The position numbers and the translations under genes are program-made. This document shows, piece after piece, positions 43,734-50,969 of a stretch of 64,000 nucleotides of DNA. The number at the start of each line of letters is the position of its first letter. Within the stretch, counting starts at the first letter, position 1. Below the pieces are notes generated by a model. It was not told the DNA's origin, did no database searches, and saw only the letters and a program-made list of their open reading frames with translations. This stretch comes from Planctomycetota bacterium (GTDB lineage Bacteria > Planctomycetota > Phycisphaerae > Phycisphaerales > UBA1924), in the NCBI GenBank assembly GCA_963204725.1, contig CAUJHH010000035.1:1-64000 (forward strand), in the 5' to 3' direction.

Positions 43734-44369
43734 TCAGCTTCCGAGACCTCCTAGTACCTTCGGCATAAACCGGGCATCTTCCATCAGATAGAGACCAACA
43801 AGCCATTCACCGACGAGGTAGGGCTCAACCTTGAAGGTGCCCTGGACCGAGCCGGTGGTCGCGTACTTGCCATCGTCCACAACGGGCTGCGCGAGCCGGA
43901 CCTCAACCGCGTCGTAGGGGGTCGGGGGCACGCCGATGCAGCAGCCGTCCCACTGGTTCAGCATGGAGAGCAGTTCTCGCGGCTGCTCGATCGCGAGGGG
44001 AAAGCAGATGTACCCCTCGATGGTGACCTGCTTGTCGGCGAGCATCATGACACGCCCGGGGAGCGTGGTCTTCTTCGCGCGCGGGTCGAAGTCCTCCATG
44101 GCGGAGATGAGCATGTCCCACGAGACGATGTATGGCCTTTCTTTGGTTCCTTCGCCCTTCACGATGTACTTGTCGTCGACGAGGAGCGTGCCGTCGTCTT
44201 GCTTGACGATCTTGGCCTCAGTCTGAGCGTACTTCGGGGCATCGGCCTTCGGGGCCGGCTGCGGCTGCGCGAGGGCGGTAGACGGCGCACCAAGGACTGC
44301 GGCGGCGCAGAGGAGAGCCCCAACGCGCGAGAGAAGGCGTGGGGGTGTGATGCGGATGCGTGCGGTCAT
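43734..44369 (-). CDS. DUF3299 family exported protein
   Basis: A 211-residue protein with a signal peptide (LLSRVGALLCAAAVLGAPST, then ALAQ). The mature part has the DUF3299 signature: VSWDMLISAMEDFD, VTIEGYICFPLAI, the CCIGVPPTPYDAVEV motif and the QGTFKVEPYL strand. GGAGATCG precedes the ATG. DUF3299 proteins in proteobacteria sit with an FtsX-like permease and its ATPase in zinc-regulated operons, exactly the neighbours here (permease stop 64 bases upstream). It probably works with the transporter in the periplasm; its chemistry is unproven. Confidence 0.82.
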   Translation of the reverse strand: MTARIRITPPRLLSRVGALLCAAAVLGAPSTALAQPQPAPKADAPKYAQTEAKIVKQDDGTLLVDDKYIVKGEGTKERPYIVSWDMLISAMEDFDPRAKKTTLPGRVMMLADKQVTIEGYICFPLAIEQPRELLSMLNQWDGCCIGVPPTPYDAVEVRLAQPVVDDGKYATTGSVQGTFKVEPYLVGEWLVGLYLMEDARFMPKVLGGLGS

Positions 44370-44433
44370 GGCGATCTCCGTGTCCGAAGGGCCGCCTTGC
44401 GGCGAAGGCCTCGGTTCCAACAGGTACCGGGTC

Positions 44434-45744
44434 TCAGGCGATGGGCTTCAGATTCTTGGCGACGGGGGTGCGATACGCCATGATGGCGGGAATAAGTCCT
44501 GCGAGCATGGCGAGGACGGTTGTCCCGCCCAAGACCTCGATTGTGGGGCCCAGAGGCAGGGTGGGATCGAGGAATATCCCCAGTTGTGCCTTCAGGGTGG
44601 CGGCGCCGGCCTGGCCTCCGACGAAGCTGACGGCAAGGCCGAGGATACAGCCGAGGATGCCGAGGAGGGCGGACTCGATGAGGACCAGGCGGAGGATGCG
44701 GAAGCGGCTTGAGCCGAGAACGCGGAGAACGGCGATCTGGCGGCGGCGCTGTTCCATCGAGTTGTAGAGCGCGAGGGTGATGGAGATGCCGCTGGAGATG
44801 ATGACGACGACTGCCATGGCAATGAAGACCTGATCGATGTTGGAGACGATGGCAAAGAGGCGTTTGATCTCGGATCCTGGATCGGCGACGGTGATGGAAG
44901 GGTCGGCGCGGAGGCGAGCGGCGGTGGCGGGGAGGATGGCCGTGACGTTGGAGCCGGGGCGGGTGGCGAGGCGGGCGAAGACGCCGGTGATCTTGCGATC
45001 GGCGTCGGTGAGATCATCGATGGTTGTGGCATCGGACTCGGCGCTCTCGCGGGCGCGTCGGTCGTGGGCGTGGATGATCCAGGTGCTGTCGAGGTCTGAG
45101 AAGAGGGCGCGATCGTGGGCGGAACCGGTGGGCCTGAGGATGCCGACGATGGTGTACTTGAAGTCGGTATGGACGTGCGGGGCGGCGGCGTCGGATTGGG
45201 TGCTGAGTTGGCGTGACCCGGCGATGCCGTGGGTGAGATAGATCGTGTCGCCGATTCTCAGGCCGCTGGCGCGGGCGACGGTGGAGCCGAGAACGATTTC
45301 GAAGGCCTTGTCGAAGGCGCGACCTTCGGCGAAGGTCCATGGCTCCTGATCGTTGGGTTCGAAGGCGGTGAAGAAGTCGGGCGTGGACGTGAGGACGGGG
45401 TAGCCCTGGTAGCTGTCGCCCTGTTGCACGGGGATGAAGAATTGCCAGGGGGCGGAGCGGGCGAGCTGCTGGAACTTGGGCCACTCGATCGGGCGAGCGG
45501 GGGGGTTGGCGTAGAAGACGCCGTTGAGCACGGAGACCATGGGGCTGGAGTCAGCGCTGATGAGCAGGTGCATGTTGCCGGTTCCCCGGCTGAAGGCATT
45601 GCGCGTGGCGTCACGGAGGGCCAGGAGCGTGAGCATGAGCGCGACGGCGACGCCGACCATGAGGATCGTGGTGGCGGTGGAGAAGAGTCGGACGCGCATG
45701 CTGCGTGCGACAATGGTGAGATCGGTCAGGTGGGTGCGGGCCAC
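44434..45744 (-). CDS. FtsX/MacB-like ABC transporter permease
   Basis: A 436-residue four-helix permease of the type VII ABC class. One helix is near the N-terminus (STATTILMVGVAVALML), followed by a large extracytoplasmic MacB-like domain (about residues 45-290) and three C-terminal helices (VFIAMAVVVIISSGISI; LLGILGCILGLAVSFVG; TTVLAMLAGLIPAIMAY). The extracytoplasmic domain holds HVH and HAH pairs. This class moves lipoproteins or drives periplasmic machines rather than importing ions through the helices. The start is a GTG with GGAGG about 9 bases upstream, only 2 bases after the ATPase stop, so the two are co-translated. Confidence 0.88.
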   Translation of the reverse strand: MARTHLTDLTIVARSMRVRLFSTATTILMVGVAVALMLTLLALRDATRNAFSRGTGNMHLLISADSSPMVSVLNGVFYANPPARPIEWPKFQQLARSAPWQFFIPVQQGDSYQGYPVLTSTPDFFTAFEPNDQEPWTFAEGRAFDKAFEIVLGSTVARASGLRIGDTIYLTHGIAGSRQLSTQSDAAAPHVHTDFKYTIVGILRPTGSAHDRALFSDLDSTWIIHAHDRRARESAESDATTIDDLTDADRKITGVFARLATRPGSNVTAILPATAARLRADPSITVADPGSEIKRLFAIVSNIDQVFIAMAVVVIISSGISITLALYNSMEQRRRQIAVLRVLGSSRFRILRLVLIESALLGILGCILGLAVSFVGGQAGAATLKAQLGIFLDPTLPLGPTIEVLGGTTVLAMLAGLIPAIMAYRTPVAKNLKPIA

Positions 45745-45746
45745 GA

Positions 45747-46454
45747 TCAGTGTCCTCCCGATGTCGTGAGCGTGTGCGACGCGGCGAGTTCGTCGAGGGA
45801 GGCGCGGCGCGCGAAGCGTTCGGCGGTGCGGGGGTCGTGGCTGGTGCAGAGGAGCGCGGCGTTGCGCTCGCGGCAGGCGGATTGGATGAGATCCATGGCG
45901 ATCACGGCGTTCTCTGGGTCGAGGCTGGCGGTGGGTTCGTCGGCGAGGACGAGGACGGGGTCGCACGCGAGGGCGCGGGCAACGGCGACACGCTGCTGCT
46001 GGCCGACGGAGAGTTCGTCGGGTGCGGCTTGGACGCGTTCGAGCCCAAGGGATTTCAGGAGCGAGAGAGCGCGGTCGCGGTGCTCACGCTTGGGGATCTT
46101 GCTGAACATCATGGCGGCCATGACGTTCTCGAGGGCGGAGAAGCCCGCGAGGAGGTTGAAGGTCTGGAAGATCATGCCGATGGTTGAGCCCCGATGGAGG
46201 TCGCGGCGCGCGCTCGAGAGCGTGTGGAGGTTGGTGCCGCCGACTTCGATGGAGCCAGAGCCGGTTGGTGGTGCGAGTTCGAGGAGACCGGCGATGAGTT
46301 GGAGGAGCGTGGACTTGCCACGCCCGGAGGTGCCGGCGAGGAGGATCTGCTCACCCGGTGCGAGAGAAAGGGCGTTTACACGCACCACGGGCTCGGGCGC
46401 GCCGGGGTACGTGAACGAGAGATTGGAGATGTGGAGGGCGGGTGTTTCGGGCAT
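45747..46454 (-). CDS. ABC transporter ATP-binding protein (LolD/MacB type)
   Basis: A 235-residue nucleotide-binding subunit. Walker A is GTSGRGKST (41-49), the Q-loop IFQTFNLL, the ABC signature LSVGQQQR (148-155), Walker B VLVLADEP (167-174) and the H-loop CTSHDP. Size and the Q-loop context match the LolD/MacB/FtsE group, which pairs with FtsX-like permeases, and the permease gene follows directly. It is the fourth gene of the operon beginning with the His-rich protein. Confidence 0.92.
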   Translation of the reverse strand: MPETPALHISNLSFTYPGAPEPVVRVNALSLAPGEQILLAGTSGRGKSTLLQLIAGLLELAPPTGSGSIEVGGTNLHTLSSARRDLHRGSTIGMIFQTFNLLAGFSALENVMAAMMFSKIPKREHRDRALSLLKSLGLERVQAAPDELSVGQQQRVAVARALACDPVLVLADEPTASLDPENAVIAMDLIQSACRERNAALLCTSHDPRTAERFARRASLDELAASHTLTTSGGH

Positions 46455-46496
46455 GGGAGTAGAGGGTATGTGGAGGATTGTGGTGATGGGAATTGG

Positions 46497-47318
46497 TCAG
46501 GGACAGGCTTGGCCGAAAGCGTCGAGGAAGTCGAGCAGGTCGAGGATGTCGATGAGTGTGTCGCCGTTGAAGTCGGCGGGGATGCCTCCCGGACCGGCAC
46601 AGGGTGCGGAGAGATTCTCGCAGGCGCTGAACGCATCGAGGTAATCGAGGAAGTCGAGGATGTCGGCGAGGGTGTCTGCGTTGACGTCGGCGGGGCAGCG
46701 TGAACCGATAAGGTTGTTGAGCGTCCACTCGAGGGCGAGGGCATGGTCGTCCTCAGAGAGATCGTTGTTGAAGACGATCCAGAATGGATCGGAGGTGAGG
46801 ATCGCGGGAGCGGAGGACCAGAGCTCGAGTTCGAGGAGGTAGATGCCGGGCGCGTTCGGGGACTGGAGTGTGTAGCCGAGGTGCTGGTGGAACTCGCCGC
46901 TGGAGGAGACGTCGATGGCGAAGCCGGGCGTGAGGGTATCGGTGGTTGGCGTGAGGACGTCGCCGAAGCCGGACTTCCTGATGCGGATGCGTTCGGCGGG
47001 GATGCCGGTGGGATCAGCGGGGAAGGCCGAGCCGTTCCAGAGGCGCAGGGCGCGGCGGATGCTGAAGCCAATCTGTGATAATGGTGGGAACACCCCCGAG
47101 TCGGAGTCGAAGCCGGGCTCGTCGGTGAAGTCCAACGCGCCGAACTCGGACTCGAAGACGCGGTGGGGAGAGACCGATCCGTCTTCGTCGACGGTGTTGG
47201 TCGCAATGCGATCGGCGTGGATGGAGAGGACGATATCGCCACCGTGCGGCTGGGCGTGAGCGGCGAGCGTGACGGCGGAGAGGACGGTGCTGACGATGAA
47301 GGCGGGGCGTGTGTGCAT
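46497..47318 (-). CDS. Secreted all3515-like protein with dockerin-like tail
   Basis: A 273-residue exported protein. AGGAGC precedes the ATG; the signal peptide ends at TLAAHA, leaving a mature N-terminus QPHGGDIVLSI. Residues 25-203 resemble the all3515 family, which is Zur-repressed in cyanobacteria: HGGDI, EPGFDSDSGVFP, IGFSIRRALRLWNG, then GEFHQHLGYTLQSP, YLLELELWSS and SDPFWIVFNN. His25, His34, His144 and His146 are possible metal ligands. The cyanobacterial versions end in PEP-CTERM; this one instead ends (from Cys208) in the Cys-bracketed LDFLD module also found in the protein at 8919. It probably binds metal at the surface and works with the ABC genes 42 bases downstream. Confidence 0.78.
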   Translation of the reverse strand: MHTRPAFIVSTVLSAVTLAAHAQPHGGDIVLSIHADRIATNTVDEDGSVSPHRVFESEFGALDFTDEPGFDSDSGVFPPLSQIGFSIRRALRLWNGSAFPADPTGIPAERIRIRKSGFGDVLTPTTDTLTPGFAIDVSSSGEFHQHLGYTLQSPNAPGIYLLELELWSSAPAILTSDPFWIVFNNDLSEDDHALALEWTLNNLIGSRCPADVNADTLADILDFLDYLDAFSACENLSAPCAGPGGIPADFNGDTLIDILDLLDFLDAFGQACP

Positions 47319-47365
47319 GGATGTGCTCCTGAGTGAGCGAATGTGTGTCGGTGTGGCGAGCGGAA

Positions 47366-48181
47366 TCAGCGGGCGATTTCGGGGTAGAAGCAGTTGTCGT
47401 CGAAGGAGCGATAGAGGGAGCGGAAGGCTCGAATCGAGGCGTGGCCGTCGAGGAAGCCGTAGCCGGCCTTGGCCTCGAAGGACGAGGGCTTGCCGGTGTG
47501 GAGATGGAGTTGCATCTGCGTCGCTGCGTAGGCGGCGGCGGCCTCGGGCCCCGCGTTCTCCCAGTCTTCGGCGTGGACGTGGTCGGCACGGGCGAAGGTG
47601 CCGGGGCTGGTGATGGGATCCGAATCGCCGAGTGTCATGGGGAGGAAGTGAACGGTGGCGGCGGGGCGCGGGATGCGATGGAGTTCGTCGTAGGACTTCT
47701 GGCGCATGATGGAGGCGGGCGGGTGCTTGCTGGAAGTGACGTAGTTGTTGAGCCCGTAGCTGGTCCAGCGTGCGAGCGAGGTTGACGACGGGTCGTTGGA
47801 GGCATCGTCGTCGGTGAGCAGTGTGGCTGCGGCGGCGAGGGAGAGGCCGGGATGGAGCCCGCCCTCGGACTCGGGCCAGAAGCGTGAACGGTCGAGGGGC
47901 GAGTGGAGAAGGAGTGTGCCGCCCGCGTACTCGCGGAGAGTGAACGGCCATGCCTTGTCGAGGTCGCCGAGCCCACCGTGGTCGAGTCCGGCGTCGATGA
48001 AGCGGCCCTTGTTGTCGTCGGTGTAGAGCGAGTGGGCGAGCTCGAGTTGGCGGATGTTGGAGAGGCACTTGATGGACTGTGCGGCGCGTCGGGCTGCACC
48101 GAGTGACGGCAGGAGGATGCCAATGAGCAACGCGACGATCGCGATGACAACGAGGAGTTCGATGAGTGTGAAGGCGCGCAT
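47366..48181 (-). CDS. Type IV-pilin-like H-X-DG protein in the metal operon
   Basis: A 271-residue prepilin-like protein. AAGGAG lies about 6 bases before the ATG, which starts directly with [19 protein letters not shown], a textbook cleavage site and helix. The C-terminal part has [10 protein letters not shown], the H-X-DG-type motif. It is His-rich near the end ([14 protein letters not shown]), unlike the pilin-like protein at 25318, so a metal-related role in this operon is possible. It lies 47 bases before the all3515-like gene. A longer upstream frame lacks a ribosome site. Confidence 0.8.
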   Translation of the reverse strand: MRAFTLIELLVVIAIVALLIGILLPSLGAARRAAQSIKCLSNIRQLELAHSLYTDDNKGRFIDAGLDHGGLGDLDKAWPFTLREYAGGTLLLHSPLDRSRFWPESEGGLHPGLSLAAAATLLTDDDASNDPSSTSLARWTSYGLNNYVTSSKHPPASIMRQKSYDELHRIPRPAATVHFLPMTLGDSDPITSPGTFARADHVHAEDWENAGPEAAAAYAATQMQLHLHTGKPSSFEAKAGYGFLDGHASIRAFRSLYRSFDDNCFYPEIAR

Positions 48182-48326
48182 CGGCCGCTCCTTGGTTGAG
48201 GCGTGGACCGCGTCATGGCCGACCGTCGCGATCGCGAACGAGTCGCGTCGGGTGCGGACGATGGCCATGCATCGTGGATGTGATAGTGTGGAGAGGGTGT
48301 GCGCGATCGGGCGCACGGCGCAAGGC

Positions 48327-48734
48327 TCAGATGACGCGAAGCGGCGGGCCTCGCGCGGGCGGCACGGTGCGCTCGGGCTTCTGGGGCGTTCGGGCGGCAC
48401 CGAGCGTGCGTGGAAAGGCGAGTGGCGCGGCGAGCGGCGGCGCGTTCGGGGCTGAATGGAGGCCGCACTTGGCGTCGGCGGTGAACTTCAGGCAGGTGGG
48501 ACAGGTGTCGCGTTCGTCAGGATCGTGGGAATCGTGCGAGTCCGGGCGATCGGGCGGGGCGTGTGCGTGTGAACACACGCCGTCCGATGGGTCCTCGGTG
48601 AATGCGATGCGCGGATGCTCGTGCGTGCGGGCGTGGAGAGCCGCGCCGAGGGCGTGCAGGAGCAGCGAGGCGACGGCCAGCCAAAGGACCGGAAGGATCG
48701 GGCGGGAGATGGGTGTGGCGTGGGGCATGGGCAT
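48327..48734 (-). CDS. His-rich exported or membrane protein (DUF2946-like)
   Basis: A 135-residue protein, first of the metal operon. One N-terminal hydrophobic helix ([19 protein letters not shown]) is followed by a His/Asp/Cys-rich segment ([36 protein letters not shown]) with ten His and four Cys in all, and a Pro/Arg-rich tail. The CPTC and His clusters recall DUF2946-type proteins and would bind zinc or copper. The ATG at 48734 sits 12 bases after a Fur-type palindrome; another ATG two codons in is possible. The coding call rests on composition, position and direction. Confidence 0.68.
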   Translation of the reverse strand: MPMPHATPISRPILPVLWLAVASLLLHALGAALHARTHEHPRIAFTEDPSDGVCSHAHAPPDRPDSHDSHDPDERDTCPTCLKFTADAKCGLHSAPNAPPLAAPLAFPRTLGAARTPQKPERTVPPARGPPLRVI

Positions 48735-48745
48735 CGCGGTGGCTA

Positions 48746-48763
48746 TTGAGAATGTATTCTCAA
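48746..48763 (-). promoter_or_regulatory. Fur/Zur-type operator palindrome
   Basis: TTGAGAATGTATTCTCAA: two perfect 8-base arms around GT. The half-site TGAGAAT/ATTCTCA resembles Fur-family boxes. It begins 2 bases downstream of the -10 hexamer, so it covers the predicted transcription start, the usual place for a repressor. The downstream genes are metal-related. The spacing (7-2-7) differs by one base from the common 7-1-7 form, so which Fur-family member binds is open. Confidence 0.7.
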
Positions 48764-48765
48764 AT

Positions 48766-48793
48766 AGTCTACTGCCGGTTGCACCCGTGTCAA
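48766..48793 (-). promoter_or_regulatory. Sigma-70-like promoter of the metal operon
   Basis: On the minus strand TTGACA (48793-48788), 16 bases, then TAGACT (48771-48766). The -35 is a perfect consensus and the -10 matches 4 of 6. It lies in the short gap between the end of the LuxR-type gene and the His-rich gene, directly next to the Fur-type palindrome. Confidence 0.7.
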
Positions 48794-48803
48794 TCGGATT
48801 CCG

Positions 48804-49535
48804 TCAGCGCGTGCGCGAGTGCGGGGTCGGTTTGGGCTCGACCGACCCGGGCTCCGGGTGCTTTCCGTCGACGGGATCAGCCGGTGCAGGGAGCGGGCCG
48901 GCGGAGAGCCCGGCGTTGATCGCGATTCGCGCGAGACCGACGCGATTGGCGGCACCGAGTTTTTCACCGAGGGCAACGCGGTGCCACTCGATGGTCTTGG
49001 CGCTGCGTCCGAGGTGCGCCGCGATCTTCGCGGTCGAGAGTCCCCTGCCAATAAGGTCGAGGATTTCGAGCTCCTTCTCGGTCAGGACAGAGAGTGGGCC
49101 CAGATCGTTGTACTGCGAGCGGCGGGTGGGGAGTGCGTGCTCCGCGGGCTGCGGCGTGTCGTCGCTGGGCATGGGTCGGCAGACGATGAGCACGCGAGCG
49201 GGGGAGCCGTCGGGCGTGTTGAGCGGGCGGAATGTGGTGCGTCGGAAGAGGCCCCAGCAGAGGCCCTCGCAAGCAAGGGGTTGGCCAGCGGCGGCTTCGC
49301 GGATGAATCCCAGGCGCTCTTCGACGTAGGACTGAGGGAAGAACGTGAGGAGCGGGACATCGATGATCGCCTCGCGCGGGACGCCGCACGCGGTGGCGGC
49401 GTTCTGGTTCGCCCAGACGATCATGCCGTTGACATCGATGACGAGGACGAGGCAGTTGGTATCATCGGCAAGCGCGTCGACGACAGCAGCGGCACCCTCG
49501 TCCGGGAACGAGAATCGCGATTTCGCCTCGGTCAT
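48804..49535 (-). CDS. PAS domain-containing LuxR-type transcription regulator
   Basis: A 243-residue regulator. Residues about 20-110 form a PAS domain (CLVLVIDVNGMIVWANQNAATACGVP), likely sensing a small ligand or redox state. Residues about 145-210 form a LuxR/GerE helix-turn-helix (SVLTEKELEILDLIGRGLS, TAKIAAHLGRSAKTIEWHR). There is no receiver domain, so it is not a classical response regulator. The start is the ATG at 49535; a TTG four codons upstream is less likely. Targets are unknown; the neighbouring metal operon and crcB are candidates. Confidence 0.87.
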   Translation of the reverse strand: MTEAKSRFSFPDEGAAAVVDALADDTNCLVLVIDVNGMIVWANQNAATACGVPREAIIDVPLLTFFPQSYVEERLGFIREAAAGQPLACEGLCWGLFRRTTFRPLNTPDGSPARVLIVCRPMPSDDTPQPAEHALPTRRSQYNDLGPLSVLTEKELEILDLIGRGLSTAKIAAHLGRSAKTIEWHRVALGEKLGAANRVGLARIAINAGLSAGPLPAPADPVDGKHPEPGSVEPKPTPHSRTR

Positions 49536-49591
49536 GTGCGGCTCCAAATCGAGGAGTGCGGGCGAGGCACTCCGTTCCCTGGTGCGTTCGG

Positions 49592-49603
49592 CATGGTACC
49601 ATG
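49592..49603. promoter_or_regulatory. 12-base perfect palindrome between luxR-type gene and crcB
   Basis: CATGGTACCATG, uninterrupted and self-complementary, in the divergent region 57 bases upstream of the LuxR-type start and about 145 bases upstream of crcB. It may be the operator of the LuxR-type regulator itself; no other copy was noticed in the window. Confidence 0.35.
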
Positions 49604-49615
49604 ACTCGGCGGTGC

Positions 49616-49671
49616 GTGCGAAGGTGTGATTCGCACCAAACTCACGAGATGCTTAGAAGGGCATGGCATCT
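49616..49671 (+). other. Structured leader candidate upstream of crcB
   Basis: Two hairpins in a row: GTGCGAA-GGTGTGA-TTCGCAC (49616-49636) and AGATGC with GCATCT (49647-49671, 13-base loop). They precede the crcB start by 78 bases. The sequence does not show the conserved bases I know of the fluoride riboswitch, so the function is open. Confidence 0.3.
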
Positions 49672-49748
49672 AATGTTCGGGCATTGGCAGACCTTTCGAT
49701 GAGTTTGATTGAGCGCGCGGAGCGAGATCAATGAGGCGGTGAGATCTG

Positions 49749-50150
49749 ATGTCGGGATCGATGTGGATGCAGGCGTGCGCAGTGGGAGCGGGCGGTGCGG
49801 CGGGCTCGCTGGCGCGATGGGGGGTATATCGCCTGCTTCAAGGGGTGGGGTGGGATCGCCTATCGTTGGCGACGCTCGCGGTGAATGTGATCGGTTGTGC
49901 TGGCATCGGCGCTGCGGCCTGGGTGCTTGTGGGACGCCCCGACGGGGGAGATGGAACCTTTCTTCGGGCTGGCGTGGTGATCGGCCTGCTTGGCGGATTT
50001 ACAACGTTTTCTGCGTTCGGGCTTGAGGTGTTCGACTTGCTGCGGGGGGGAAGGCCGGGGTTGGCGTTTGCGATCGTGGCGGCGAATGTGTTGCTTGGAA
50101 TCGGCGCGGTTGCGCTCGGCTGGCTGGGCGCGCGGGCGATGGCTCTTTGA
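49749..50150 (+). CDS. crcB: Fluoride channel CrcB/FluC
   Basis: A 133-residue small membrane protein with four helices that exports fluoride as an antiparallel dimer. Family marks are GGAAGSLARWGVYR near the start, LAVNVIGC, and the pore signature GGFTTFSAFGLE. Length is typical. The ATG gives the standard N-terminus. The next gene starts 9 bases after its stop, so the two are probably co-transcribed. Confidence 0.92.
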   Translation: MSGSMWMQACAVGAGGAAGSLARWGVYRLLQGVGWDRLSLATLAVNVIGCAGIGAAAWVLVGRPDGGDGTFLRAGVVIGLLGGFTTFSAFGLEVFDLLRGGRPGLAFAIVAANVLLGIGAVALGWLGARAMAL

Positions 50151-50159
50151 GGTGGATCG

Positions 50160-50954
50160 ATGTCGCAAGGTGAGGGCTTCAGATCGGGTGCGGGAGCGGA
50201 TGATGCGCAGCGTTCCGCGTGGGGCAAGATCACTTCGAGCATCGAGGAGCGGCGGTTTCTGGCCGGGCCTCGGACTCGGCGCGAGGAGCTTGCGCGGGCG
50301 GTGCGGATCTTCTTGGAAACGATCCGCGGATTCCGCCACCTGCACTTTGCGGGTCCTTGCGTGACGGTGTTCGGTTCGGCGCGATTCGCCGAGGATCATC
50401 GGTACTACCAGCTCGGACGCGAGATGGGGAGGCGGATCGCAGGGCTGGGGCTGACGACGATGACGGGGGGTGGGCCGGGGATCATGGAGGCGGCGAATCG
50501 CGGGGCGCGCGATGTGGGCGGACGGTCGATCGGTTGCAACATCAAGCTGCCGATGGAGCAGGAGCCGAACCCGTATGTCGACAGGTTTGTGGAGTTTCGG
50601 TACTTCTTCGTGCGCAAGGTCATGCTGGTAAAGTACTCGGTGGCGTTCGTGGTGCTGCCCGGCGGATTCGGAACGATGGACGAGGCCTTCGAGGTCGCGA
50701 CGCTGATCCAGACGGGGAAGGTTGAGTCATTCCCCATCGTGCTGATGGGGATGGACTACTGGGCTCCGCTGCGGGAGTTCATCGCGGGGTCGATGGTTGC
50801 GGAGCGGACGATCTCCGCTTCGGATGTGGACCTGATCACGTTCACGGACGACCCGGACGAGGCGATCTCGGTCATCAAGCGGGGCGCCGACCTGTATTCC
50901 AGCGACCTGCCGCGGCGGACGAAGCCGTTGCCACTGCTTGGCGAGAAGTCGTGA
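50160..50954 (+). CDS. LOG-family (TIGR00730) nucleotide-processing protein
   Basis: A 264-residue Rossmann-like protein of the LOG/lysine-decarboxylase-like family. Motifs are VTVFGSAR, TGGGPGIMEAANRGA and the signature PGGFGTMDEAFE. Family members split cytokinin ribotides or nucleoside monophosphates into base and phosphoribose; the substrate here is inferred. An N-terminal extension of about 50 residues is present. It follows crcB by 9 bases and ends 15 bases from the convergent thyX. Confidence 0.9.
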   Translation: MSQGEGFRSGAGADDAQRSAWGKITSSIEERRFLAGPRTRREELARAVRIFLETIRGFRHLHFAGPCVTVFGSARFAEDHRYYQLGREMGRRIAGLGLTTMTGGGPGIMEAANRGARDVGGRSIGCNIKLPMEQEPNPYVDRFVEFRYFFVRKVMLVKYSVAFVVLPGGFGTMDEAFEVATLIQTGKVESFPIVLMGMDYWAPLREFIAGSMVAERTISASDVDLITFTDDPDEAISVIKRGADLYSSDLPRRTKPLPLLGEKS

Positions 50955-50969
50955 ACTTGTGTTGTTGGA

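Noticed and set aside
49604..49752. Fluoride riboswitch before crcB
   Set aside because: Hairpins are present but the conserved bases known from the crcB motif could not be found; only CTGATG near the start codon resembles its 3' end.
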